Positions 28,972 through 38,610 of a stretch of DNA of 64,000 bases are shown here, in pieces (positions within the stretch are counted from its first letter, which is position 1; every line of letters begins with the position of its first letter). Source of the DNA: Clostridium manihotivorum. GTDB lineage: Bacteria; Bacillota; Clostridia; Clostridiales; Clostridiaceae. The DNA lies in assembly GCF_004015185.1 (NCBI RefSeq), contig NZ_CP025746.1:372001-436000 (forward strand), read 5' to 3'. The notes below the pieces were generated by a model that had not been told where the DNA came from, did not search any database, and saw only the letters and a program-made list of their open reading frames with translations. The translations under genes and the position numbers were made by a program.

Positions 28972-30687
28972 ATGAGAAAGATTACAATCTCTATCTTAGC
29001 CATTTTTATATTAGCTAATATTATATCAATCACTAATTTCGCAGGAGTTTACAAAGCACATGCCATCAATGGAAGTGTAGATCTTACCGATTATGACTTT
29101 GGTAAAAAGAAAGTTGTTGATTTAGATGGTCAGTGGGAACTGTTTAAAAATAACCTTCTTTCTCCAGAAGAACTGAAAAACATGTCCTCACATACATATC
29201 TAACTATTCCTGGTGACTTGAAAAGCCAACTAAATGGACAAACTACTGGTTATATGACTTTAAGACTTAGAATTAAAGCAAAAGATGGTGTGGTCTATGG
29301 GTTGAGAATAAGTAAAATGCTTTCGGCTTCAAAGGTTTGGATAAATGGTGTTCTTCAAGGAACTGTAGGTAAGATAGGAAAAAGCTATGAGGCTGAGAAA
29401 GCAATATATCTGCCTACCTACTCATACTTTACATCCAATAATGGAGAAGTTGAAATTGTTATTGAAACCTCTAACTATAGAGATCTTTTCCCTATAATCA
29501 GATCTATGCAGTTTAGCACTAAAGATAATATAATGAATGAGTTCTTGTTAAACGTAAGTGTTGACTTAGTGATATTAGGAAGCTTACTGGTTTTAGAGCT
29601 TTTAAATCTATTTATATTTAAGAAAGTTAAAGGTAACAAAGCTTCTTTGTATTTTTCTATACTTTGCTTATTGGTTCAACTAAGATGTTTATTTTTAAAT
29701 GAGCGAATAATAATACGATTCTTTCCCAATATGCCTTATGAATTAATGAGTAAGACTGCTGCCCTCACATATTATCTATGGATACCAATATATGTTTTAT
29801 TTATCAGAGAGATATTTAAAGATATTCCTAAAAAGCTAACAGTGTTATCTTTGGGCTTCTCATTACTGTTTTCCTTCATTTGTATAGTAACCGAAGGTCC
29901 CTTCTATGATAGTCTTTCATATATAGGTGAAGGCTTTTTAGCCTTAATAATAATAAGTATGTTAATATTTTTGGTCAATAAGGTAATAAAAAAGGAGCGT
30001 TACAGTGGAGTATCTCTTTTGGCATTCATTTTTATAATTGCGACAGCCTTAAATGATGTATTGGTTAATAATGGTGTTTCCTATTCGAGATATGGGTTTC
30101 AAATAGGCATGTTTATGTTTGCAATACTAGAAACTTATGTGATTGCCATTAGGTATTCTGATGAGGTTGCTATTATAGAAAAGTTAAAGGTTGAGAATAA
30201 GATAATATACGAAAATTCTATAAGGGATGGGCTAACAAAGCTTTATAATAGAGATTACATAGATAGTATATTAGATATTATGATAGAAGACTATAAGAAG
30301 TATAATAGTAAGTTTTCTGTATTGATGATAGATGTGGATTTCTTTAAAGCTATTAATGATAAATTTGGACATCCTTATGGGGACGAGGTATTAATAAATG
30401 TAAGCAAGGCCATTGAAAATAGCTTAAGACCTACAGATTATGCTGGAAGATACGGTGGAGAAGAGTTTATAGTCATACTTCCTAACACAAATAAAGAAAA
30501 AGCTAAAGAAATTAGTGAGACTATAAGGCAAAATATAAAAGATATATATCTAAAGAATGGAGACATAGTTACCGTAAGTGGTGGATTGTACGAAAATGAT
30601 ACATATATAAAGCAGCAATGCATTGAAAATGCAGATAAGCTTTTATACATAGCCAAGAATGCCGGAAGAGATAGGATTGCTGTATAA
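28972..30687 (+). CDS. Diguanylate cyclase with 7TMR-DISM sensor
   Basis: About 571 residues. After a signal-like helix comes an extracellular domain (about 35-190) of the 7TMR-DISM type, with a carbohydrate-binding-like fold, then seven membrane helices (about 200-390) and a GGDEF domain (about 410-571). The active loop reads GGEEF near 494 and an intact inhibitory site RPTD lies five residues before it, so the enzyme should make c-di-GMP and be limited by its own product. No EAL domain is present. The ATG at 28972 is chosen over 28942 because AGGAGAT precedes it. It may feed the c-di-GMP-II riboswitch at 9.7 kb. A terminator follows. Confidence 0.92.
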   Translation: MRKITISILAIFILANIISITNFAGVYKAHAINGSVDLTDYDFGKKKVVDLDGQWELFKNNLLSPEELKNMSSHTYLTIPGDLKSQLNGQTTGYMTLRLRIKAKDGVVYGLRISKMLSASKVWINGVLQGTVGKIGKSYEAEKAIYLPTYSYFTSNNGEVEIVIETSNYRDLFPIIRSMQFSTKDNIMNEFLLNVSVDLVILGSLLVLELLNLFIFKKVKGNKASLYFSILCLLVQLRCLFLNERIIIRFFPNMPYELMSKTAALTYYLWIPIYVLFIREIFKDIPKKLTVLSLGFSLLFSFICIVTEGPFYDSLSYIGEGFLALIIISMLIFLVNKVIKKERYSGVSLLAFIFIIATALNDVLVNNGVSYSRYGFQIGMFMFAILETYVIAIRYSDEVAIIEKLKVENKIIYENSIRDGLTKLYNRDYIDSILDIMIEDYKKYNSKFSVLMIDVDFFKAINDKFGHPYGDEVLINVSKAIENSLRPTDYAGRYGGEEFIVILPNTNKEKAKEISETIRQNIKDIYLKNGDIVTVSGGLYENDTYIKQQCIENADKLLYIAKNAGRDRIAV

Positions 30688-30704
30688 AAGATAGTGGAAA
30701 ATAA

Positions 30705-30799
30705 AATATATTAGCCTACTAGATTTTCCTCATATGCATTGGGAAAGGCGGATAGGCAAAAAGGTCTCACTGAAGGAAATCACTTCAGTGAGTTTTTTT
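30705..30799 (+). terminator. Repeat-linked intrinsic terminator of the diguanylate cyclase gene
   Basis: The hairpin CTCACTGAAG...CTTCAGTGAG (about 30766-30793) is followed by seven T. The 55 bases before it (CAGATTTTCTTCATA-like, then GGCGGATAGGCAAAAA) are a copy of the terminator-associated repeat. Confidence 0.85.
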
Positions 30800-31765
30800 C
30801 TGTTAAGGAAAGTGTAAATTTTTTTTTAAGGAAACTTAGTAATATCAAGGACTTATAACAGCTACTAAGGAACAGTAAAAAAGCTCTTATTCGCCTGTCA
30901 GATTCTACTCATACTCATTGGGAAATACAAATGCTCAAAAAAGTCACCGAAAAAACCTAAGTGACTCTTTTATAGGAATAAGTTTGAGAAAAACTTAATA
31001 TTTATATAGATGTATTGCTTTGAGATATAGCTGATTAGTTTACATATTATTAACCTATTAGGTTTTTATTGTAAATGAAAAGTGTTATAATACTATATAG
31101 TACAATAATTTTAAATAACTCAATATATATTAGTAACTAATATTGTTCTAACAATAAGTCTTTCTATATAGACAAAACACTTTTTATTTTGGCTATGGTT
31201 AATAATATTGTTGAAATTAAGTGGTTACGAAGGAGATGCTATATGAGCGAGCAACTAGAATTAAATGATTTTTTCAGATGGAATGGCTTTAAAAATCATT
31301 AATACGTTCTTCATTAGTGATTTTTTGCGCATCTGCCTTTTCTGAACTTATGTGAAGAAATTCTGGCAGGCGACACATTCTTTCTCTTTACTTTTTATTT
31401 TAATGGCATTCCTAATATACTTAAGATTAAGATACATAAGTTTTATAAAGAGTGACTAGTTAAATAAAGAGTAAAACTGTATGTTCGAACGTAGTGAGTT
31501 TACAGTTTTAGCCATGGAATATGACAAAATCATATTAATTCTTTGCGCAAGCTCATCTAAGCATCGGATGACTGACCACTTAATTTCAACACAGTACGTT
31601 AACAGAGCTTTATTTTTAGGTGATGCTAAGGTGGTTACTTAATAACTAGGTAGTTTTAGTAAAGTTTTTTAAACCGAGCTATTTGTGAAAAGCAGAAGTG
31701 TTTTATCTGTCTAGAGCTAACAGGTTAGAGTGATATAGAAGAATTGGAATGAGGGGTGATTAGAT
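30800..31765. repeat. Repeat-rich intergenic region
   Basis: A nearly 1-kb stretch packed with dispersed repeats. 30889-30960 is a forward copy of the terminator-linked repeat (CGCCTGTCAGATT, then CTCATTGGGAAA). 31317-31376 is an inverted copy (TTGCGCATCTGCC to GCAGGCGA). 31533-31600 is a full copy of the repeat holding GCATCGGATGACTGACCAC, also found inverted at 62771-62840. 31206-31225 is a fragment of the same. A 19-codon frame with a good ribosome binding site sits at 31243. Confidence 0.6.
31243..31302 (+). CDS. Possible 19-residue peptide or gene remnant
   Basis: ATG at 31243 follows an AAGGAGA site with 6-base spacing and opens a frame for MSEQLELNDFFRWNGFKNH. The sequence after it is a dispersed repeat, so this may be the 5' end of a gene lost to rearrangement rather than a true small peptide. 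I do not recognise it. Confidence 0.25.
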   Translation: MSEQLELNDFFRWNGFKNH

Positions 31766-32941
31766 TTGGTTGCTGATAAGTTGTTTTACAAAACTCTATT
31801 AAAAAATATGTTTTCAGATCCCTTTCAAATTAAGTTCTGGGATGGCACTGTAGAAAACTACGGTGAAGGAGAGGCAAAGTTTAAGATTATCTTTAATGAA
31901 CCTATTCCAAAGGGAGACATAATAAACGATCCTTCCATGGCACTTGGTGAAGGTTATATGACTAATAAGGTAGACATAGAGGGTAGCGTACAGGATGTAA
32001 TAGAATCACTTTACAACAACAAGGAAAGCTTTTTGAAGAATGGTGCTAAGTACGAGAAACTTTTAAAGAAGATAAAGAGCACTATAAAAACAAGTAAAGA
32101 AAATATTCAATTTCATTATGATATAGGTAATGATTTTTATAAGCTATGGCTTGATGATACCATGACTTATTCTTGTGGATACTTTAAAAATGATACTGAT
32201 TCCTTAACTGATGCTCAGAAAAATAAGGTTGAGCACATACTTAAAAAACTTAACTTAAAGGAAGGTCAGAGCCTTTTGGATATAGGCTGCGGATGGGGTG
32301 AGCTTATTATTACAGCAGCAAAGAAATATAAGGTAAAGGCCCTTGGCGTAACTCTAAGCTCAGAACAGTTTGAGCGAGTAAAAGAAAGAATAAAAGAAGA
32401 AGGCTTAACTGATTTAGTGGACGTTAAACTTTCAGACTATAGAGAATTAAAGAATCTTACATTTGATAGAGTGGTTAGTGTAGGTATGATAGAGCATGTA
32501 GGAAAGGAAAATCTACAAGAGTATTTCCAAACAGTAAACAAGCTTTTGAGCAAAAATGGACTTTCTCTAGTACACTCTATAACTGGAATAAATGATGGGG
32601 GTACTAATACCTGGATTGATAAATATATATTCCCAGGTGGATATGTACCTGCAGTTAAGGAGCTAGTAAACTATATATCAGAACAGGACTTTGAATTAAT
32701 AGACGTAGAAAGCCTTAGAAGACACTACGGAAGAACCTTAGAGAACTGGGCTAGAAACTTTGAAAAGGCACTTCCAGAGGTTAGAAAGAGTAAAGATGAA
32801 ACCTTTATAAGAATGTGGAGACTTTACCTCAATGCCTGTGCAGCATCCTTTAATTGTGTAAATATAAGCATCCATCAAATACTATTTGGTAAGGGAGTTA
32901 ATAATGACTTACCATGGACAAGGGATTATATGTATAGATAG
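31766..32941 (+). CDS. cfa: Cyclopropane-fatty-acyl-phospholipid synthase
   Basis: A 391-residue enzyme that adds a methylene bridge from S-adenosylmethionine to unsaturated phospholipid acyl chains at the membrane. Features: an N-terminal lipid-binding domain, NIQFHYDIGNDFYKLWL, the family MTYSCGYF motif, the SAM-binding LLDIGCGWGEL near 170, RVVSVGMIEHVG, and the IFPGGYVP segment near 290. The length matches the family. The TTG start is supported by GAGGGGTGAT upstream. It is monocistronic. The enzyme usually modifies membranes in stationary phase, acid or solvent stress. Confidence 0.95.
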   Translation: MVADKLFYKTLLKNMFSDPFQIKFWDGTVENYGEGEAKFKIIFNEPIPKGDIINDPSMALGEGYMTNKVDIEGSVQDVIESLYNNKESFLKNGAKYEKLLKKIKSTIKTSKENIQFHYDIGNDFYKLWLDDTMTYSCGYFKNDTDSLTDAQKNKVEHILKKLNLKEGQSLLDIGCGWGELIITAAKKYKVKALGVTLSSEQFERVKERIKEEGLTDLVDVKLSDYRELKNLTFDRVVSVGMIEHVGKENLQEYFQTVNKLLSKNGLSLVHSITGINDGGTNTWIDKYIFPGGYVPAVKELVNYISEQDFELIDVESLRRHYGRTLENWARNFEKALPEVRKSKDETFIRMWRLYLNACAASFNCVNISIHQILFGKGVNNDLPWTRDYMYR

Positions 32942-33062
32942 AATTTTTCTCTATCAACTTGCACTAATTAAAGAGTAATAGCTAAATATATTTTATTTCA
33001 ACGTTAGTGGAAGAACTGATAGATATGCATATTTATTTGAGAAAGATAAATAAACATTTATG

Positions 33063-34970
33063 AAGGGGCTGTCGCATTAGCGGTTAAAAACCGCTGATGC
33101 TCAGCCCTAATTTTCTAAAAATTTGTAAGAATTACAACTATATTTTAGAATGTTTTTTCTGAAATTCTAAAAAATTGCGCACTTTAATAAGCCTTTTCTA
33201 TTAAGGCTATTTTTAAACAATTAGTTTTTAAAAGTTTAAATTTATGCACTGTTTTTTAATGAAAATAGGTGTTTTCCAGTTCTCTCTGATTGGATTTTAT
33301 TATGTAGTTTGTTTACATTATGTGCCATTGCTAAAAGAATACTTTCGGCCCAAACATTCTGTTTGCCCTTCGAGAGATATCTTCGGAAGCCCATATCTTG
33401 TTTTATCTCTGCAAAAGAACCTTCAGCTTGAATACTTCGGTTCATTCTAAGTTGGCAGCCTTCTTCACTTACAACTCTTTCTAAATCTTTTTTCTAAGCT
33501 TATTAAACAACTTTGAGGTTTCAAGATTTTTAGCTCTTTCTTCCAAAGGTGTCTTGCTGTTATTTCCTTTTATACATTTGCTTTTGTAAGAACAAGAACT
33601 GCAATCTTCGCAAGTATATACTGTTTTTTCGCTTATGTATCCGGTTTTACTCTTTCTTTTTATAGTCTTACTAAATATTAACTTTTTATTATTCTTGCAG
33701 ATATAGTAATCTCCAATTTCATCATAGTCCATATTATCAATTCTACTAATATCCCTTTGGTATTTCCTTGTTTTAGATATCTCATAGTTTGCTGGTTTAA
33801 TGAAAGAGAGTTGTCCATTTTCTTCAATAAATAAATAGTTCTCTTCGCTTTCATAGCCAGCGTCAGCAACTATTTTTAGATATTTAAAACTTAGAGATTC
33901 TTCCATGCTCTTAAGAAATGGAATAAGTGTAGGGGTATCCGTTGGCTGATCGCATACGGTGAGCCATACAATATATTCCGAATCAACACCGTGTTGGACA
34001 TTGTATCCAGCTTTTAACTGACCATTTCCCATAGCGTCTTCTTTCATTCTCATAAATGTTGAATCATTATCTGTTTTTGAATAACTATTACGGTTACCGC
34101 AAATGTGCAACTTTTGCGTGTATTCTTTTAACTTGTCAAGATACTCTTCAAGAGTTTCAATAGATCGCTGTAATGGCATTTTTCTTTTCCCTGATCCATG
34201 CACAAATTCAATATTTCTCTCATATTTCAGAGCGTAAAGCTTTTTTCGCAACTTTTTTATATGTTTCATCTTCACTTTGTCATTGTATATTATCTTAATT
34301 CCGTATAGTTCCTCACAGTTAGCTACTAAATCAGCCAATTTAACAAGAAGCTTTTCTAAATTCTTTGTAACTGCCTTTTTCCAAACAAAAGTATATTTAT
34401 TAGCACAAGCCTCAATTTTAGTACCATCAATGAATATAGCATCTCCAGATATTTCTCCTGTAGCACGAAGACATTCTGTCATTTCAGCTAAGATTCTTTC
34501 TGCACATGGCGCAAAGTGTAAGCTTCTAAATCTAGCAAATGTTGAATGATCAGGTATTGGTGAATTTTCAAGAAGATACATGAAGTTAATATCACGTCGG
34601 CAATATTTTTCCATATCCCGTGAAGAATAGATATGGTTCATGTAAGAATAGAGTACAATCTTCAGCATCTGTCGTGGCGTAGCTTGATTTTCCCTAATTC
34701 GGGAATAAGTCGAATATAAATCTGTTAAATCCATCTCCTCTACAAATTGACTTAGCAAACGCACCGAATCATTAACTGAGACCATATAATCAATATTAAA
34801 TGGAAGTTTTAATTGATAACTTCCTTTATTTAAAGTATAATCTTTATGTAAATTAATATGTTTGGTCATATATTAATTTTACAATAAATCCAGCACTCTT
34901 GTGAATGCTGGATTTATTTTTTATGCAAAAAACGGAGCTGTGCACTAATTAATTAGTGCGACAGCCCCTT
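33063..34970. mobile_element. IS1182-family insertion sequence
   Basis: About 1.9 kb with inverted ends: AAGGGGCTGTCGCATTAG at 33063 and its inverted counterpart with TAGTGCGACAGCCCCTT ending at 34970. It holds one leftward transposase gene in two frames. A stem at 34883-34918 (AATAAATCCAGCA and complement) lies just before the transposase start and would block entering transcription. A fragment related to the 33063 end survives at 62861-62945. No clear target duplication was found. Confidence 0.88.
33242..34869 (-). CDS. IS1182-family transposase, possible -1 frameshift product
   Basis: The first frame (34869-33481, 462 residues) has the N-terminal IS1182 domain (NIDYMVSVNDSVRLL, YLLENSPIPDHSTFARFR), the DDE residues in IFIDGTKIEA and IVADAGYESEEN, and a cysteine-rich segment (TCEDCSSCSYKSKC). 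It stops just after LRKKI. The C-terminal 67 residues or more (QAEGSFAEIKQDMGFRRY with the catalytic Glu) continue in the -1 frame to 33242. At the junction the RNA reads A AAA AAG in the zero frame, the classic bacterial slippery heptamer. A -1 shift there gives one 542-residue protein. A chance homopolymer indel is the alternative. Confidence 0.85.
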
Positions 34971-35051
34971 TATTTTTACTACTTATTATAAGTATAGAGA
35001 TTACAAAAATTAGCATTGTTAAAGCTTTTGTTTTGACAAGTAACCCCACTT

Positions 35052-35717
35052 TTACCAACGTCCCTCAACATCGTTATTCACACCTCTATCAGTAACGTGT
35101 GTAACGCAATATTCATTATCTGGATAAGATAACGAACTAATTCTAGGAGAGGATACTACATTACCATTTATTACAGCAGATTTGATTGAGATGGTGTTAG
35201 CTCTTGATAAATCTGTTAATGGTAGTGTAACAGCAACACCTGTTTCATCACCTGCGTAGGCAAAATCTAAATCTTCCATTCTAAATAATGTAGGAGCTAC
35301 ATAAGTGCCTGGAGGACAGTTATATCCAAAGAAATTGATTGTTCTATTGTATGTTTTAAATACTCCATCTTTAGCACTGTTAGTTGTATGAAAATGTGAA
35401 GCCCAAGAAGAACAATTACCTCCTTCGCTCCCATAGCCACCCACGGTGTACGCAACAGTAGGTTGCCCAGCACCATTTGTAAATACCATAACAACACCAT
35501 CCATACCCCAGCTATGTGGAGCGTTACTAGCAATACGCCCTATTACTACATAACTTTCTTTCGTACCAATTCCACCACATCTTGAACCATTACAATCGAA
35601 AACATCGAACTTAGAACCTAGGTTTACCATTAGGTAACCTCTTTCGTACAACATTGTATTAATAGCCCCCCCGAAGTTGCAGTCGGGAACTGCAAAGCCA
35701 TACTTATTACTTGCCAT
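35052..35717 (-). CDS. Unrecognised protein under a TcdR/UviA-type promoter
   Basis: A 221-residue protein I cannot place in a family. It has no signal peptide or membrane helix (start MASNKYGFAVPDCNFGG), is rich in Gly, Ser, Asn, Thr and aromatic residues and contains six Cys, a composition more like an exported or extracellular beta-sheet protein than a cytoplasmic enzyme. The ATG has an AGGAGG ribosome binding site, and the leader AGGAGGATTTAAAATGGC resembles that of the gene at 57285. The promoter 35771-35798 has TTTACA-N16-CTTTTT. It is divergent from the DUF1906 gene, which has the same type of promoter. I infer a product released with the help of the UviB-type holin encoded at 57.7 kb. 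Confidence 0.75.
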   Translation of the reverse strand: MASNKYGFAVPDCNFGGAINTMLYERGYLMVNLGSKFDVFDCNGSRCGGIGTKESYVVIGRIASNAPHSWGMDGVVMVFTNGAGQPTVAYTVGGYGSEGGNCSSWASHFHTTNSAKDGVFKTYNRTINFFGYNCPPGTYVAPTLFRMEDLDFAYAGDETGVAVTLPLTDLSRANTISIKSAVINGNVVSSPRISSLSYPDNEYCVTHVTDRGVNNDVEGRW

Positions 35718-35770
35718 TTTAAATCCTCCTCTATTATGTTTTTCGGTATTTTAAATACCTTTCATTAAGT

Positions 35771-35798
35771 AAAAAGATAGATTTATAAGAAATGTAAA
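35771..35798 (-). promoter_or_regulatory. TcdR/UviA-type sigma promoter of the 35.7-kb gene
   Basis: On the minus strand TTTACA (35793-35798), 16 bases and CTTTTT (35771-35776). The form matches promoters read by the TcdR/BotR/TetR/UviA toxin sigma group, for which TTTACA and CTCTTT-like elements are known. Three other genes in this window have the same arrangement. Confidence 0.75.
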
Positions 35799-35886
35799 GA
35801 CGTTTTATAAAAATTATATTAATTTTACTTTGAACTTAATACATGCTTAATTATTATAGATAGGAGATAAGAGGAGGTAACTATAA

Positions 35887-36012
35887 TTGATTGATAAATC
35901 ATATTCTAATTCAGAAGCTTTATAAGACTTAAATTTAGATCTTTTCTTTAGAATAGCTAAGTATTTCTTACTTAGGCGAACTTTAAGCTATTGCATAAAA
36001 GTATGCTTGTAA
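35887..36012 (+). pseudogene. Possible decayed 5' fragment of a small gene
   Basis: A strong GAGGAGGT site (35871-35878) is followed at 8 bases by TTG opening the frame MIDKSYSNSEAL, which ends in TAA. Reading on in frame gives DLNLDLFFRIAKYFLLRR, then TLSYCIKVCL. The stretch is faintly like region 2 of TcdR/UviA-type sigma factors (an acidic start, then PLIKKYSRKL-like residues), which would be the cognate regulator of the neighbouring promoters. The likeness is weak and short; it may be chance. Confidence 0.2.
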
Positions 36013-36132
36013 AAACGTATTTTAAACACAATATGTCTTTTAAGTTCTGGAATCTATACTGAATCAATCTTGATACTCTACTTTTTCTAATTTGTATGGT
36101 TATATTTAGATAGACTTTATTTAGAATGCATA

Positions 36133-36160
36133 TTTACAATTATACATTAGCGCTCTCTTT
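36133..36160 (+). promoter_or_regulatory. TcdR/UviA-type sigma promoter of the DUF1906 gene
   Basis: TTTACA (36133-36138), 16 bases, CTCTTT (36155-36160), the exact form known for C. difficile toxin promoters. It lies 35 bases before the start codon. Confidence 0.8.
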
Positions 36161-36195
36161 ATTTTATGTAAATTAAATTTGAAGGAGTGATAAAC

Positions 36196-38610
36196 ATGGA
36201 TCAAATGGTCCTAACAACTCAGATGTGGTTAAATAATACCTATTCTGAAAACCCAGCTTACCAACCTGTAAAAACAGATGGAATTACAGGATGGCCCACA
36301 ATAAATGCTTTAATAACAGCATTACAAATTGAATTAAAAATTCAATCTCCAAATGGTAACTTCGGTCCTGCAACAAGAAGTGCTTTCAAAAATTTATCAA
36401 TTTACTCTCAACCTACTGCTAGTTTATCAGACGCAGAAATTAAATCTTTACAAAATCAAATTCGAATAGTTCAAGGCGCTCTATATTGTAAAGGCTATAA
36501 TCCAACAGCAATTAGTGGTAATTTCGGATCAAATACAGATAAAGCAATAAAAGAACTCCAAGCTGATGCTGGAATAGCTCAAACTGGTATAGTTGACTCT
36601 ACTTTAATGAGAGCTCTACTAACAATGGATGCTTTTAAACTACTTAACTATGGAAGTTATCAAGGTGATGAAAATATTAGGGAAATTCAACAAGTCATAA
36701 ATAGAAAATATATTTCAAACAAAACCTTTGAAAGTGACCTTGGGTTAATACCTTGTGATGGGCTTTATGGGAGATCTATGAACAAGGCACTATTATATGC
36801 ACTACAAATCGAAGAAGGCATAAATCCTCCTAATGGAGTATTTGGACCTACCACTAGTAAGCTTTGCCCAACTTTATCTAAAGGACAAAGCAATAACTTT
36901 GTATTAATACTTCAATATATTTTATATTGCAACGGATACGATCCAACATCATTTACTGGATATTTTGGCGATAATACCGAAGCCGCTATACGAAGATTTC
37001 AAGAATTTTCTTGCTTGCCAGTAACGGGCATAGCAGGCATTCAAACTTGGAAATCTCTTTTAATAAGCTGTGGTGATAACACTAGAAAAGGAACAGCATG
37101 TGATTGTTCTACAACTATAACACCGCAAATAGCTTCAACATTAAAGAGTAATGGATATACAGTAGTTGGTAGATACCTTACTGGTAAATATGCACTTACT
37201 TATAACGAGACTTTAACTATTATTAATGCTGGATTAAGCATTATTCCATTGTTTGAAGTCGGAGGATATAAACTGGAATATTTTAATTCTGACCAAGGAA
37301 AAAGTGATGCTGAAGCTGCTATAGATGCAGCTAAAAAGATTGGTATGCTTCAGGATACAATTATATATTTTGCTGTTGATTTTGATGCATTAGATGGAGA
37401 TATTGATACTTCTATACTTCCATACTTCAAGGAAATAAATGATGTTTTTGACGACTATAATAATTTTTATAAAGTTGGTATTTATGCACCTAGAAATGTA
37501 TGTAGTAGAGTAGCTAAAGCTGGATATTCATGTAGTAGTTTTGCATGTGATATGTCTACAGGCTTTAGTGGTAATCTTGGATATACATTACCTAGGGACT
37601 GGGCTTTCGACCAGATATCTACAATTTCAATTGGAAGCGGTAGTGGGTTAATAGAAATAGACAACAATATAAGTTCTGGAAGAAATTCAGGCGCATCAAC
37701 CATAAACAATAATTGTATTACACCTTGGACACCAAATAGTAGCTTAGCAACTATAGTATCAGCTTTTGGTTTCTTGTATGATCCACTTCAAGATATTATA
37801 TATTCTGAAATGTATCCAGCCATTCAAAGACGGGCGGGATATTGCAAGATGTATGATGATTCTGCCGCTGTAATAATTAGTGCAATAATAGATTGTGAAC
37901 CGATTTATTTTTCTTATGATAATAAAGATTGGATGATTGAATTATGGAAAGGGCAATATGGTATAGAAACCGGAGCAGAAATAGGAGTATATAATAGATA
38001 TCAAGGAAAGGAATATCCGGAAGATATTGTTGTAGGTAAGTTCTTTGCATGTGTAACTGATGAGGAGCGTCTAACTATGTCATTTGTGTTAAAAAGAAAT
38101 GGTGTTAAAATTATTGAAAGAGGTCCAGAAGTTCATTGGTGGCTAACAGGATTTAAGTGGGGAGAATTCACCAACGATCCAAGTACGGATTTAACAATGG
38201 ATATAACTATAAAACTGAAAAATTCCGATATGATGCATGCATTTTTGGGGGGGCTACAGAATTCGGGATATATTATGCCTGACGTAGATATTTCAGCTAA
38301 TACTAATTTTGCTGGTCCGGTAATCTGGTATGATAGTACAGTAACTTTTACTTTTGATGTTCCTAAATCAAAACAACCACAATCGAGAATAGATGATTTT
38401 AATAGTACTCAAGCCTTTAACAATACACTTGTAGAAGAGTATAATCTACTTAAAAAAGTGTTAGGGGTAAATAGTAATGATCCTAACTTAATTGATTATG
38501 CTTTAGTTGAAAAGCTATCAAGTGAAGCACAGGATTCATACAATAGAATTGTGACGTGGTTTAATTCTATTCAATCCATGTATGATAAAGTTATAAAATC
38601 TCAGACTTAA
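36196..38610 (+). CDS. Peptidoglycan-binding protein with DUF1906 glycosidase-like domain
   Basis: About 804 residues without signal peptide. Four peptidoglycan-binding repeats lie near residues 1-75, 80-150, 160-235 and 240-300; the signatures are GNFGPATRSAFK, GNFGSNTDKAIKELQ, GLYGRSMNKALLYAL and GYFGDNTEAAIRRFQ. Next is a DUF1906/Rv2525c-like TIM barrel related to GH25 lysozymes (about 310-515: VVGRYLTGK, IIPLFEVGG, IIYFAVDFDALDGDI, WAFDQIS, IEIDNNIS). The last 280 residues are not recognised. The ATG at 36196 has GAAGGAGTG upstream. A TTTACA-N16-CTCTTT promoter links it to the holin regulon. It may cut or bind the cell wall during release, or act on other cells. Confidence 0.85.
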   Translation: MDQMVLTTQMWLNNTYSENPAYQPVKTDGITGWPTINALITALQIELKIQSPNGNFGPATRSAFKNLSIYSQPTASLSDAEIKSLQNQIRIVQGALYCKGYNPTAISGNFGSNTDKAIKELQADAGIAQTGIVDSTLMRALLTMDAFKLLNYGSYQGDENIREIQQVINRKYISNKTFESDLGLIPCDGLYGRSMNKALLYALQIEEGINPPNGVFGPTTSKLCPTLSKGQSNNFVLILQYILYCNGYDPTSFTGYFGDNTEAAIRRFQEFSCLPVTGIAGIQTWKSLLISCGDNTRKGTACDCSTTITPQIASTLKSNGYTVVGRYLTGKYALTYNETLTIINAGLSIIPLFEVGGYKLEYFNSDQGKSDAEAAIDAAKKIGMLQDTIIYFAVDFDALDGDIDTSILPYFKEINDVFDDYNNFYKVGIYAPRNVCSRVAKAGYSCSSFACDMSTGFSGNLGYTLPRDWAFDQISTISIGSGSGLIEIDNNISSGRNSGASTINNNCITPWTPNSSLATIVSAFGFLYDPLQDIIYSEMYPAIQRRAGYCKMYDDSAAVIISAIIDCEPIYFSYDNKDWMIELWKGQYGIETGAEIGVYNRYQGKEYPEDIVVGKFFACVTDEERLTMSFVLKRNGVKIIERGPEVHWWLTGFKWGEFTNDPSTDLTMDITIKLKNSDMMHAFLGGLQNSGYIMPDVDISANTNFAGPVIWYDSTVTFTFDVPKSKQPQSRIDDFNSTQAFNNTLVEEYNLLKKVLGVNSNDPNLIDYALVEKLSSEAQDSYNRIVTWFNSIQSMYDKVIKSQT

